A model generated the notes under the pieces. The model saw only the letters and a list, made by a program, of their open reading frames with translations. It was not told where the DNA came from and ran no database searches. A program made the translations under genes and the position numbers. Shown here piece by piece: positions 1-8,953 of a stretch of DNA of 64,000 nt. The stretch is from Bradyrhizobium sp. S69 (GTDB taxonomy: Bacteria > Pseudomonadota > Alphaproteobacteria > Rhizobiales > Xanthobacteraceae). Location of the stretch: assembly GCF_009766005.1 (NCBI RefSeq), contig NZ_LMUK01000060.1, forward strand, positions 245,589-309,588, read 5' to 3'. Each line of letters starts with the position of its first letter. The stretch's first letter is position 1.

Positions 1-992
1 CAGCTCGTGCCGACGGAGAGCGCCGCCGCTTCAATATCCCCGTGACCATCTATGGTCCCGGCGCGAGTCCCGATCCTCAAACGCTCACCAGAAAGGTGAT
101 TACGGCCGGTTCAGGAGGAAAGAATTGGCGGTTGAACGGCGAACTCATCCCGAATCCAGATTTTGACCCGAACCGTTACGATCAGCTCAGGCCCGGCGAT
201 TTGGTTCTCTTCGCGGTGGGCGGCACTACCGAACCTACTTCAATGGTCTTGGTACTGCTGTCCCAAACGAATCCGCATGATGCAGCAGTCTATAGCGGCC
301 TCAGCAGCTCTGTCGGCAATCGAAAGACATCTGTGATCAGTGAGGAGGATCTCCGCGCTCTCGCTGCTAGGTCCCCTGCTGAACATCCCGTTCGCGAGTT
401 GATCGATCCTGATCTGGACGAAGCCCTTGAGGAAGCCGCTGCAGGTTCGTCAGAGGGACTGCGACGCCTTCGTAGAAGAGGTTCACCCAGGCGTATGACT
501 GCTGAAGCCTTTCGAGAGGCTCGGTTGAAGGCCGAAGCCACCGGGCTCGGAGGCGAGCAGCTCTTGAAGGACTGGCTGGAAGGTGAGCTAAGCGCTGGAC
601 GAATCCAATCTTATAAATGGGTTGCCGAAGAAAACGCTATTAACCCATGGGACTTTGAGATCGAGGATTCAGCAGGAGAAATGCGTAGGGTTGAGGTCAA
701 GACGACCCGTGCGGGATTCGAGCGTCCAATTCAGATCAGTCAAGCTGAATTGGAATTCGCTGCCGAGCCGTCGGCACCACCGACCGATCTTTACCGGCTG
801 TTCGACTATACCGACGGGAGCGCCAAGCTATCAATTTCCCGCGATATCAGAGAGGCTGCAAAACAGATTCTTGCTGTAGTCCAGCCGCTGAGTCCGCAAG
901 TTAGACCCGACGCGTATACGGTGGCCGTCAGCCTCTTCTCTACCTGGAGCGTAGCCGAGCAGATTAATATCGAAGAAGATGAAGGAGAGTAG
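1..992 (+). CDS. DUF3883-domain protein, probable restriction-type nuclease partner (5' end cut by window)
   Basis: The frame is open from the first bases of the window through a GTG at 42, so the gene probably starts outside. The C-terminal third has a VEVKTT motif (coding position about 690-707), preceded by residues reading as a nuclease-like core (LKDWLEGEL ... NPWDFEIED). This matches the DUF3883 (NO VEIN C-terminal) family, which is related to PD-(D/E)xK nucleases and common in restriction and defence loci. The family link is from motif recognition; nuclease activity is inferred. The gene ends back-to-back with the convergent C5 methyltransferase: the two stop codons abut as TAGCTA with no spacer. 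With that methyltransferase and vsr next door, a restriction role is plausible. The N-terminal 150 residues have no domain I recognise. Confidence 0.7.
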   Translation, partial: ARADGERRRFNIPVTIYGPGASPDPQTLTRKVITAGSGGKNWRLNGELIPNPDFDPNRYDQLRPGDLVLFAVGGTTEPTSMVLVLLSQTNPHDAAVYSGLSSSVGNRKTSVISEEDLRALAARSPAEHPVRELIDPDLDEALEEAAAGSSEGLRRLRRRGSPRRMTAEAFREARLKAEATGLGGEQLLKDWLEGELSAGRIQSYKWVAEENAINPWDFEIEDSAGEMRRVEVKTTRAGFERPIQISQAELEFAAEPSAPPTDLYRLFDYTDGSAKLSISRDIREAAKQILAVVQPLSPQVRPDAYTVAVSLFSTWSVAEQINIEEDEGE

Positions 993-2480
993 CTATTCTG
1001 CCGCAACGAGCGTTGGAACAGCTGCGCCTTGGAGGGCCTCCATCATCTTTTCAGCGAGCCTTTTGGCCATAATCGGCGGAACGGCGTTCCCGATCTGCCT
1101 ATATGCCGGGTTCATAGTTCCAGAAAAGCAAAAGCCGTCCGGAAAGCTTTGCAGTCTCGCTGCTTCACGCACGCTAATCACGCGAGCCTGCGCGCTGTCG
1201 TAGTGGATGTGTGAGTAGGTGTCTTTCCCGATATGCGCCAGCAGGGTACGGGATGGGGCGTCTGGACGAAGTTTCCACCACCGGTTTGGGAAATTATGGA
1301 CCGGGTAGGGAGGTACCATTTTAGCGAACAGCGCCTCCCGGTCATTTTTACTGACGGGCTTGGCTAGGCGACGTTCAATTTGTTTGATTTTTTTCTCCCA
1401 GAGCTTCACCGCAGTTGCATGGGCGGCTGGGTATTCGCCGCCGCTAGGCATGTGTCGAAAGATATCTGCGTCGCGAGGAAGATAGCGAATCACGTGGTCG
1501 CGTAGTCCTTCGCCCGGGGCTTCGAAACCCTGCCATTTTCGCATCAAACGGGCGTAGGCGGTAAACTTCGTCCTCGGGCCGTACGGAATAAATTCATCGA
1601 AACGCCGTGCGCCTCTCTTAAGCTTTCCTTCGAGGTGAAGGGTGATGGAGGGGAGGTCGCCAAGCGCGTCCATGGTAGTTACCGGCCCCGGAAGCGAAGG
1701 GTTTCCGTGATCAGCCTCTACAAAGCACTGCTTCTCGAAAAGATCGATGTACTTCAGCGCCACAGCTCGAGTGCCTGCATATCCAGACGGTAGGACTAAG
1801 TGATTGGTAGCTTTTGGAAAGTGAACTTCGGTGTTTAAAGCGCGATGATAGGCGATAAGAAAAACGCGATCCCTCATCTGGGGGACGCCATGGAAGGCGG
1901 TATTTATGAGGCTGTATCGGGCAATATATCCTAGGTCGTTGAGCGCTTCCGCCACCTCAGCCATGACATTGTGGCCTCCATAATTCATAGCATCCGGAAC
2001 GTTTTCCATCAGAAGTGCCAGCGGCTGAGTAGCTTCGACGAAATGCAAATAGCGAAGGTAAAGATTGCCGCGCGGATCAACTTTGAACGCACTTGGGTGG
2101 TCAGCCACATCACGAAGTTTGGCCCGCCCCACCCGCGCATAGGCTTGGCAGGGTGGACCACCCACTACGACGTCAAAGGAATCCTCAACTGTTCCTAGAG
2201 AGAGCGCGCTGGTCAGCTCATCTGGCTCTATTTGGGTAAGGTCTCGCGGTTTCATGTGAGCCGCAAGCAATTCGGGGCTCAGCTCAGAATGAAAGTTGCG
2301 CGCGTGAGTTTCGGCGGCCGTCGGGTCGATCTCCACCGCAGCGTCGATTTGGAAGCCCGCGGAATTAAACCCGAGCGAAATTCCACCGCATCCGGAGAAA
2401 AGGTCCAGCACACGCGGTTTGTGCCCCCGCCGCAAGCGTTCAAGCTTTTTTAGAATACTCTTCTCGGGAGGCTTTTTCAC
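993..2480 (-). CDS. DNA (cytosine-5-)-methyltransferase
   Basis: This 495-residue C5 cytosine methyltransferase transfers a methyl group from S-adenosylmethionine to cytosine C5 in DNA. Motif I is DLFSGCGG near residue 26, motif IV is GGPPCQ with the catalytic Cys, motif VI is the ENVPD segment, and the C-terminal motif X is QIGNAVPP. The region between motifs VIII and IX is long, which is where the target recognition domain should sit. The likely start is GTG at 2480. The gene overlaps the 3' end of vsr by 41 bases, so the two are probably co-translated. The target sequence cannot be read from the protein. It may be the protective methylase for the neighbouring DUF3883 protein. Confidence 0.93.
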   Translation of the reverse strand: MKKPPEKSILKKLERLRRGHKPRVLDLFSGCGGISLGFNSAGFQIDAAVEIDPTAAETHARNFHSELSPELLAAHMKPRDLTQIEPDELTSALSLGTVEDSFDVVVGGPPCQAYARVGRAKLRDVADHPSAFKVDPRGNLYLRYLHFVEATQPLALLMENVPDAMNYGGHNVMAEVAEALNDLGYIARYSLINTAFHGVPQMRDRVFLIAYHRALNTEVHFPKATNHLVLPSGYAGTRAVALKYIDLFEKQCFVEADHGNPSLPGPVTTMDALGDLPSITLHLEGKLKRGARRFDEFIPYGPRTKFTAYARLMRKWQGFEAPGEGLRDHVIRYLPRDADIFRHMPSGGEYPAAHATAVKLWEKKIKQIERRLAKPVSKNDREALFAKMVPPYPVHNFPNRWWKLRPDAPSRTLLAHIGKDTYSHIHYDSAQARVISVREAARLQSFPDGFCFSGTMNPAYRQIGNAVPPIMAKRLAEKMMEALQGAAVPTLVAAE

Positions 2481-2898
2481 TCCGGCGTCCCTTTCCCCGA
2501 ATGAAGGATTCCAATCGGTATCTCAAAACACTAATGTCGTTCGTCTCGCATTCCCAGATCACGAGAACGTCCCATCCACCATTCTGGAGCGCTGACAGAT
2601 TCTTTCTGTCTCTGCGGACATTCCCCCTGAACTTGGTTTTCCAGAAGAGTTGATTAGACTTCGGTATATATGCAAACTCGCAGTAGGGATGGCGATGCCA
2701 GAAGCAGCCACGAACTTCAATGACCTTGCGCCGCCCGCTCATAACGATGTCAGGCTTACCTGGAAGTGTTCTCACGTGTAGCCGGTAACCGACCCCAAGC
2801 GAGTGTAGGGCCTTTCGAACCACGAGCTCTGGACGCGTGTTTCGTCCCTTTATTTGGGCCATATTTTGGCTTCGCTTTAGTGGACTTACCCTGTCCAA
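2440..2898 (-). CDS. vsr: Very short patch repair endonuclease (Vsr)
   Basis: Vsr nicks DNA next to T:G mismatches that arise when 5-methylcytosine deaminates, so it usually travels with a C5 methyltransferase, as here. The 152-residue protein shows the family hallmarks: RSQNM near the N-terminus, GKPDIV, a GCFWHRHPYC block (metal/zinc region), FWKTKFRGNVRRD, and GWDVLVIWECE near the end. I take TTG at 2898 as the start because GGAGGAGG lies just upstream and the next ATG (2862) would drop conserved N-terminal residues. The 3' end overlaps the methyltransferase by 41 bases. Length and motifs are normal for the family. Confidence 0.93.
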   Translation of the reverse strand: MDRVSPLKRSQNMAQIKGRNTRPELVVRKALHSLGVGYRLHVRTLPGKPDIVMSGRRKVIEVRGCFWHRHPYCEFAYIPKSNQLFWKTKFRGNVRRDRKNLSALQNGGWDVLVIWECETNDISVLRYRLESFIRGKGRRSEKASREEYSKKA

Positions 2899-3139
2899 GC
2901 CTCCTCCAACGCGCTATTTCGAAAAAACAAATCAGTTTGGAGCCTATTGCGGTTCTTTCGGTTTGTGAATGCCTACCGGAATCCTTCTTTATGGTGCGAC
3001 CAAGAATTTTCCAGTTCTTTCAGCGCTTTCAAACTTCCACGATATTTCGGATTTTCCGAAATTATCCTTGACTCCTGACCCAAATCACCCTCTTATTCTC
3101 TCCCGTCCCGGCCCTCTCAGAGGGGACGTATCATGATCG
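2899..3139. other. AT-richer intergenic stretch upstream of vsr
   Basis: No convincing coding signal on either strand. It should hold the promoter of the vsr-methyltransferase pair, but I cannot assign -35/-10 boxes with confidence. Its composition is visibly more AT-rich than the core genes to the right, in line with the modification cassette being acquired. Confidence 0.5.
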
Positions 3140-3510
3140 TCTTGGACGTTGGGCATGGGATGCGGTGGACGCGGCGGCGTTGCGTGCCTTTGGCGCGGAC
3201 GAACGGCGCCAATGCGGACGGCGAAGTCGTGTGGTCCTGACGCCCCAGATGGCAGGTGCGTCAAGTTCTCGGGAAGCTCACGCTTCCTGGGGGCGACGGT
3301 GACAAACAAGCTATGGTCTCGCCGGGGAGAGCACGAAGATAAGCCGTAAACCATTGCGCGGGGAAGGCCGGAGTGTTTCCGCTGAACCTGTATGCTCATG
3401 TGCGTTTTTTGTTTGTTGTTGCACATGAGACCGCGGGTGCAGCGCGCACCCGGTCTTCCCCGCGTCCCTCTTGGGATCGCGCTGCGCCCCTCTGATTTTT
3501 GGGGCGAATG
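3140..3510. repeat. Structured intergenic repeat element, degenerate, non-coding
   Basis: This block of about 370 bases resembles a multi-copy intergenic sequence I recall from Bradyrhizobium genomes, where its frames are often mis-annotated as hypothetical proteins. That resemblance is from memory and unchecked. Directly visible are two strong hairpins near its right end. CTCATGTGC at 3395-3403 pairs with GCACATGAG at 3421-3429, with a T/G-rich loop. A GC-rich stem around GGGTGC-AGCGC-GCACCC follows at about 3430-3455. The frames on both strands that cross it have no recognisable domain, so I do not call a gene. Confidence 0.5.
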
Positions 3511-3597
3511 AATTTGCAAAACTCGGGCGAGGGGTGTCGCGAGAATGCGGACGCATGTTCGGTCGTCATTGCGAACGAGGCCGGGATCCATCGGAAC

Positions 3598-3706
3598 CGT
3601 CATCCTGAGGTGCGAGCTCTTGCGAGCCTCGAAGGATGGTGTTCAGCGCAGTGCGTGCGGCCATCCTTCGAGGCGCGCAAGAAAGAGCGCGCACCTCAGG
3701 ATGACG
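3598..3706. repeat. Palindromic intergenic repeat (CATCCTGAGGTGCG family)
   Basis: The outer arms CGTCATCCTGAGGTGCG and CGCACCTCAGGATGACG are inverted repeats, and the inner arms GCGAGCCTCGAAGGATG and CATCCTTCGAGGCGCG are also inverted. A relative with the same inner arms lies at about 27111-27272. It sits past the 3' end of the cyclase gene. Confidence 0.8.
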
Positions 3707-3751
3707 GCCGAGAAAGCTTCACAGGCTCGAAATCCGGGACGGCGAAAGTGC

Positions 3752-6232
3752 TCACGGCTGCTTGCGCCGCCGCGCCGCCGGCGCGGCATCCACGACGTTA
3801 TCGACTTCCTCGCGCCAGCTCAGGATCTCGGCGGCGAGGACGGGATGATTGAATCCCTTCAGATTGAGATCGTCGATCGGGCGGCCTTCGACCCATTGCT
3901 CGACCATGCCAAAGACTCTGCGGCCGACCACGATCTGGTTGGCCTTGGCTTCGTCGCACAGCCGCGAGGCGAGGTTGGTGACGCTGCCGATCGCGGCGTA
4001 TTCCAGCCGCTGCTCGAAGCCGATCTGGCCGAGCGTCGCGTAGCCGAGCGCGATGCCGATGCCGAAGCCGAGATTGTGGCCGCGGTTGCGCCACTTCTCG
4101 GTCAGCGCGCCGATGGTGTCGCGCATCTCCACCGACATCTTCACCGCGCGCTTGACATGATCCTCGAATTGTATCGGCGCGTTGAACAGGATCATCACGC
4201 CGTCGCCGGCATAGCGGTCGAGCGTGCCCTCATAGCGGAAGATCAATTCGCCGAGCGCCGCGTGATATTCCCGCAGCACGTTCATCGCCTCTTCCGGCTC
4301 GGTCTGCTCGGTGAACGCCGTAAAGCCGCGCAGGTCACAAAACACCACGGTGACTTCGCGGCGGTGGCTGTCGAGCAGGCCTTCGTGGCCGTCGCCCGAC
4401 GCGATCAGTTGCGCGACTTGAGGCGCCAAAAAGCGTTCGAGCCGACGAATCCGCTCGATCTCGCCGAGTTGCGTCTCGACCCGCTCCTCCAGCGACTTGT
4501 TCCAATCCTTCAGCTGGTCGGTCTGCTCCTGCAGCTTGTCGGCCTGCTCGCGCACGGTGGCATGCGCGGTCGCCAACTCGCGGCCCTTGGCATCCACTTC
4601 GGTGAACAGCCGCGCGTTGCGCATCGCCAGCACCGATTGATGCGCGAAGGTTCGCATCAGCCCGATCAGATTGGGCGAGAATGCGCCAATGTTCTGTCGC
4701 AACACCACCAGCGATCCCAGCACGCCCTGCTTGTCGACCAGCGGCACCACCAGCACCGAATGGAAGCCGGCGGAGATCGCGAGGTCGCGCAAAATGTGAT
4801 CGCTGGCGTCGGCCAGATCGGCAATCGCGATCGGCTCGCCCTTGCTGGCGGCTTCGCCGAGCACGCTCTTGTCCTGGTCGATCGCGAGATGATCGCCGGG
4901 CGCTGCCTTGTCGATGCCGATCGATTCGGCGAGGTTGAAGCAGTGGTTGGCCGCGTCATAGCCGTAGATCAGCACCGAATCGGCATGGGTGATTTCGAGC
5001 GCGCGCGCCGCCACCGTCGGCAGCACCGCGTTGAGATCGAGCGAGGACGACACCGCGCGGCCGACCTCTTCGAGCACCTTCAATTCGTTGATCGACTGCG
5101 CGAGATCTCGGGTGCGCTCCTCCACCTTGGCCTCGAGGCCCGAATAGGTCTCGGCGAGCTGCCCGGCCATGCTGTTGAACTGGCTCGCGAGTTCTTCCAA
5201 CTCGTCGGCGGTGTGGACGTCGATGCGGTGGCTGAAATCGCCGGCGCCGAGCCGCCGCGCGCCGCTGCTCAACGCCGTGATCGGGATCAGCATGCGTCGT
5301 GCCAGCAGCGTGCCGGCCAGGATCGCGACCGCGAGCCCAAGCGCGATCAGCAACGCGATGCGCACCAGCTGGTCGCGGATCGGCGCCAGCGCCTGCGCGG
5401 TCGGCTGCTCGAAAAACACCGTCCAGCCGAGTTTGGGGACAGCGGCTGCCGCGGTCAGCACCGAATGGCCCTCGGAATCGGTGCCGGAGGCCAGCGGCGC
5501 GCTGTCCGGCGTCATCAGGGCTGCGACCTGCGGCAGCGTCGACAGATCCGCGCCGATCTCGGGGCCTCGCGCCGACGTCGCGAGCACCTTGCCGCTGGAA
5601 TCCGTCACATAGGCGAAGGTGGCCTTGCCGACCTGGGCGTCGCCGAGCAAATCCGACAGGATGCCAAGGTCGATATCGGCCACGGTGACGCCGGCGTTGA
5701 AGCCGGAATGCGATACCGAGATCGACATATAAGGCTGCGAGCCCCTGAAATCCGCCGGCGCGTAATTGACGCCGCGCTCGACGGTCTGGCTAAAGCGCAT
5801 GTCGCGGGAAAAATCCGCGCCGCCATTGACCTGGATATTGGTGCGCGACAGCCGCAGCAATTCGCGGCCCTGGCCGCTCACCAGCGAGAGCTGGCTGACG
5901 GCGGGGACGCCGTTGAGCAGTTGCGCATAGTCGTTGCGGTGTTTCTCCAGCGTGTCGGCGCTGGCGCGGGTCACCCAGCTGATCTGCCGTTCGAGATCGG
6001 AGATCGATTGCTCGATCCGCTTGGCGGTCGCCTCGGCCTTCTCCGACATCGCGTCGGTCAGCGTGGTCTTGGTGGCGCGGTAGCTGATCCAGGTCTCGAA
6101 CGCGCCGTTGACCGCGAGCACGAACACGACGAGGCCCACCAATGCGAGGACGTATTTGGCGAACAGGCCCTGGAACAGGCCCGCAAACGAGCCTCGACCG
6201 CCAAACCGGATATTGTCCCTGACCCCGCTCAT
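3752..6232 (-). CDS. Membrane-bound adenylate/guanylate cyclase with Cache, HAMP and GAF domains
   Basis: This 826-residue class III nucleotidyl cyclase probably makes cAMP from ATP in response to a periplasmic signal. A first membrane segment (about 24-46) is followed by a periplasmic Cache-like sensor (about 50-285), a second membrane segment (about 291-311), HAMP (about 312-365), a coiled coil, GAF (about 385-545), another coiled coil, and the cyclase domain (about 625-805). Metal-binding Asp residues are visible in FCDLRGF (D633) and AGDGVM (D677). The transition-state pair is in NLASRL (N753, R757). All key catalytic positions are present, so it should be active. A Crp/Fnr-type regulator lies 2.7 kb away, but a functional link is only an inference. 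Purine specificity cannot be settled by eye. Confidence 0.92.
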   Translation of the reverse strand: MSGVRDNIRFGGRGSFAGLFQGLFAKYVLALVGLVVFVLAVNGAFETWISYRATKTTLTDAMSEKAEATAKRIEQSISDLERQISWVTRASADTLEKHRNDYAQLLNGVPAVSQLSLVSGQGRELLRLSRTNIQVNGGADFSRDMRFSQTVERGVNYAPADFRGSQPYMSISVSHSGFNAGVTVADIDLGILSDLLGDAQVGKATFAYVTDSSGKVLATSARGPEIGADLSTLPQVAALMTPDSAPLASGTDSEGHSVLTAAAAVPKLGWTVFFEQPTAQALAPIRDQLVRIALLIALGLAVAILAGTLLARRMLIPITALSSGARRLGAGDFSHRIDVHTADELEELASQFNSMAGQLAETYSGLEAKVEERTRDLAQSINELKVLEEVGRAVSSSLDLNAVLPTVAARALEITHADSVLIYGYDAANHCFNLAESIGIDKAAPGDHLAIDQDKSVLGEAASKGEPIAIADLADASDHILRDLAISAGFHSVLVVPLVDKQGVLGSLVVLRQNIGAFSPNLIGLMRTFAHQSVLAMRNARLFTEVDAKGRELATAHATVREQADKLQEQTDQLKDWNKSLEERVETQLGEIERIRRLERFLAPQVAQLIASGDGHEGLLDSHRREVTVVFCDLRGFTAFTEQTEPEEAMNVLREYHAALGELIFRYEGTLDRYAGDGVMILFNAPIQFEDHVKRAVKMSVEMRDTIGALTEKWRNRGHNLGFGIGIALGYATLGQIGFEQRLEYAAIGSVTNLASRLCDEAKANQIVVGRRVFGMVEQWVEGRPIDDLNLKGFNHPVLAAEILSWREEVDNVVDAAPAARRRKQP

Positions 6233-6398
6233 CCCAATCCTCGGCGGCAGCGCCCCGCAATGGGCGCCGCGTTCACGGCCGTGCCGGCCATGATTAGTCT
6301 AACATATTACATCCCTAGCATATGTGAGGTGGCCCGGCCGGAGCTCGGCATGGTTAGCCCGGACGGCGCGCAAATGGCGGGCCGCGTCGCGTGCAGCT

Positions 6399-6581
6399 AC
6401 CCCCACCCCCGACCCCTCCCCGCAAGGGGGAGGGGAGCGATAGAACTGCGTCACTGGGTGTGGAGTGAGAGAAGCAAGCAGTCAGATTTCACGGCGGTGG
6501 ACATCAAGAGGGAGAACACGCCGCTAGGCACGGCGCACTTCTCCCCTCCCCCTTGCGGGGAGGGGTCGGGGGTGGGGGTCA
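6399..6581. repeat. Large palindromic intergenic repeat (CCCCACCCCCGACCCCTCCC arms)
   Basis: The left arm reads CCCCCACCCCCGACCCCTCC and the right arm is its inverted copy (GGAGGGGTCGGGGGTGGGGG). Inner arms around CCCGCAAGGGGGAGGGGAG and CTCCCCTCCCCCTTGCGGGG are also inverted. The whole 6233-6610 gap between cyclase and asmA-like gene is this element plus short flanks; no gene is seen in it. Confidence 0.85.
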
Positions 6582-6610
6582 ACCAGGGAAACCCAATGAT
6601 CAGGCCAAAC

Positions 6611-8734
6611 TCAGCGGTTGAACAACTGCCGCAGCACGTCGTTCATTGGCTGACTCTCCTGGGCCGGCTGCGCGGTCGGATCGCTCTGCGCCGGTGTCGG
6701 GGCGGGCGAGGTCGATGGGGCTGCCGCGGCGGGCGTTCCCGGCACCGAAAGCGCGCGGCTTTGGCCGGGAACGCGGCCTTGAACATTGCCTTGGGTACCG
6801 CCTTGCCCGATGCCCTGCTGGATCAGATTGCCGATGGTCTTGCCGAGATCGCCGCCGAGCGGCTCGGACGCGCCGCCGGTGCCGCCGGTGCCACTCTGGC
6901 CCAACAGGCCGCTCAGCGGGTTGCTTCCGGTGGCGTTGCCCGTCTGATTGTCCACCTTGGCAGTTCCGCCCGCGGCGTTGCCGCCCAACAGATTGCCGCC
7001 CAATCCGCCGAGCGCGCCGTTCGGCCCGAACAGGCCCTTGCCCATGTCCTTGAGCTTGGCATAGGCCGCATCCGGATTGTCGAGGATGCCGGCCATATCC
7101 GGATAGATCCGCGGGCTGGCCCACGGGCCGTCGATCACCACCGGGATGCCGAGCCCGACCGGATCGGAGGTGCGGCCCTGGCCTTGCGTGGTCATCACGA
7201 GCTTCGGTTCGGTCCGCAACGCCAGTGTCTTCTCGCCGAGGTCGATGGTCCCGGACCCGGTCACGCGCACCAGCGGGCCCACCAAATTGAGATCGGTCGA
7301 GGTGGCCTTGCCCTTCTCGATCCGGAACGAGGCCGAGAGCTGGCTGAGGTCGGTGGTCTGTTCGTTGCTCTGCTGCCATCCCGACAGAGTGCCGGAGGTC
7401 AGCGAGCGGATCATTTGGGCGACGTTGATGCCGCGGATTGCGCCGTCCTGGAACACCGTGAACACCGTGCCATCGAGGTTGGACATGATGGCGCGCTGGC
7501 TGGCGCCTGAGGATTGTAGCGACAGCTTGGCCTGCAGCTTGCCGTCGAGCCTATCGAAATCGGCCACGCTTTGCAGCAGCGGCAAGGCGCGGACCCCGGC
7601 CAAGTCGCTGCGCAACGCGTAAGCCGGCACCGCCGGCGAGGCATCGACGATCAGATCGGCATTGGCTTGGCCGCCATAGGCGCCGAGATTGGCGAGCCGG
7701 CATTTCAGCACGCCGCTGGCCAGCGTGGCGTCGATCGCGACCGGCGCGATATGGCTGTCGCCGATATTGATTTCGGCGGCGGAAATCTTCGCCTGCAAGT
7801 CGACATAGTTCAATCCGCCGAGGTCGATCGGAACATTGCTCCATGGCTGCGGCGTCGATCCGGCGTTGCCCTTGGACATCGCGACATCGAACCGCTGGAA
7901 GTCGAGGTCGAGTTTGACCAGCGGCTTGCTCGCGATATCGACCGAGGCCCAGCCGTTGAACGCGGCGTCACCGAGCGCGCCGGTGAGGCCGTTGATCATC
8001 ACGACCGTGCCGTTGAGCCGGATCTCGGCCTTGGCCGACAGCGGGTTCTTCAGCAGATCGGGCGCTTCGACCATCAAATCGACCGGGATCGTCTGCCGTT
8101 CGAGCGGTGGCGCCGGCGGCGTCACCTTGATGACGAATTTGAGCGGATGCTCGCTGGCGCGCGCGCTACCGGTGGCCCGGATGTTTCGATCGTCGCCGAT
8201 AGTGGCTTTGGCGTTGATGCCGTCGATGCGGTTGGTCACGCGATCGCGCAGGTTGGAGAAAACGATCGCGCCATCGGTGACCGTCACGCGCCCGATTCTG
8301 ACCGTGTTCTGCTTGGCTTCGGCTTCCGTGGAGGTCACCACGCCCCGCGGCGGCGAATTGCGCGGCACGGTGCGTTCGCGCAGCAACGGGACGGTCAGGA
8401 CCGGACGGTCGATGACGAGTTCGGTGACTTCGGGGGCGCCCGACCACAGGCTCGCGAGCTTGATGTTGGCCTCGATGCTGCCGACGGTCAGCTGGTCGCT
8501 GCTGTCGCGGTCCTTTGGATCTTGCAGCGTGACGTCGTCCAGCGTCACGTTCAACGACGGCCAGAGGCCGATTTTGGTCGAGCCCGCGATCGTCAGCCGG
8601 TATCCGGTCTCGCGCTCGACCCGCGCCTGGATCGCGGAGGTCAGGAAGCTGGAGGGAATCCCGACGACCAGCACGAGGCCCGCGACCACGATGATGGCGG
8701 CAATGGCGGCTCCGGCGATTTTCAGTGGCTTCAT
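6611..8734 (-). CDS. AsmA family protein
   Basis: This 707-residue protein has one N-terminal membrane anchor (about residues 6-26) followed by a large periplasmic region. The early segment (TGYRLTIAGSTKIGLWPSLN, then a run of LDDVTLQDP type) is typical of the AsmA N-terminal domain. The AsmA C-terminal domain follows around residues 380-540. The last 150 residues are Gly/Ala/Pro/Gln-rich and low in complexity. AsmA-like proteins are bridge-type proteins linked to outer-membrane lipid and protein homeostasis; the exact substrate here is unknown. It is divergent from the Crp/Fnr gene and preceded by no co-directional neighbour, so it is probably monocistronic. Confidence 0.88.
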   Translation of the reverse strand: MKPLKIAGAAIAAIIVVAGLVLVVGIPSSFLTSAIQARVERETGYRLTIAGSTKIGLWPSLNVTLDDVTLQDPKDRDSSDQLTVGSIEANIKLASLWSGAPEVTELVIDRPVLTVPLLRERTVPRNSPPRGVVTSTEAEAKQNTVRIGRVTVTDGAIVFSNLRDRVTNRIDGINAKATIGDDRNIRATGSARASEHPLKFVIKVTPPAPPLERQTIPVDLMVEAPDLLKNPLSAKAEIRLNGTVVMINGLTGALGDAAFNGWASVDIASKPLVKLDLDFQRFDVAMSKGNAGSTPQPWSNVPIDLGGLNYVDLQAKISAAEINIGDSHIAPVAIDATLASGVLKCRLANLGAYGGQANADLIVDASPAVPAYALRSDLAGVRALPLLQSVADFDRLDGKLQAKLSLQSSGASQRAIMSNLDGTVFTVFQDGAIRGINVAQMIRSLTSGTLSGWQQSNEQTTDLSQLSASFRIEKGKATSTDLNLVGPLVRVTGSGTIDLGEKTLALRTEPKLVMTTQGQGRTSDPVGLGIPVVIDGPWASPRIYPDMAGILDNPDAAYAKLKDMGKGLFGPNGALGGLGGNLLGGNAAGGTAKVDNQTGNATGSNPLSGLLGQSGTGGTGGASEPLGGDLGKTIGNLIQQGIGQGGTQGNVQGRVPGQSRALSVPGTPAAAAPSTSPAPTPAQSDPTAQPAQESQPMNDVLRQLFNR

Positions 8735-8953
8735 GATGCTATTCCAACCCAGGCAAACAGCGTCTCTCCGGCCGCATCATGCTCCGACGCGGCCGATGGC
8801 CTGAGCTTATCCCGGAAAGGGCAGACCGCTCAAAGGAGGGTCGAAAATAATCCGGAGTTGCTGCAAAGTTCTGTGACCTATGACACACTTCGAGAGACAC
8901 ATTGTTTGATACGCCTATTTTGAAGCGCTGGCAGGTATTGTGAAGGTATTGCA

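Noticed and set aside
3085..3603. Minus-strand ORF of 172 codons in the structured repeat
   Set aside because: No domain or ribosome site and it overlaps strong hairpins; treated as repeat DNA.
3545..7510. Plus-strand open frame of about 1321 codons
   Set aside because: It is antisense to the cyclase and asmA-like genes, its translation is low in complexity (Arg/Ala/His-rich) with no domain, and GC-rich genes commonly leave such open frames.
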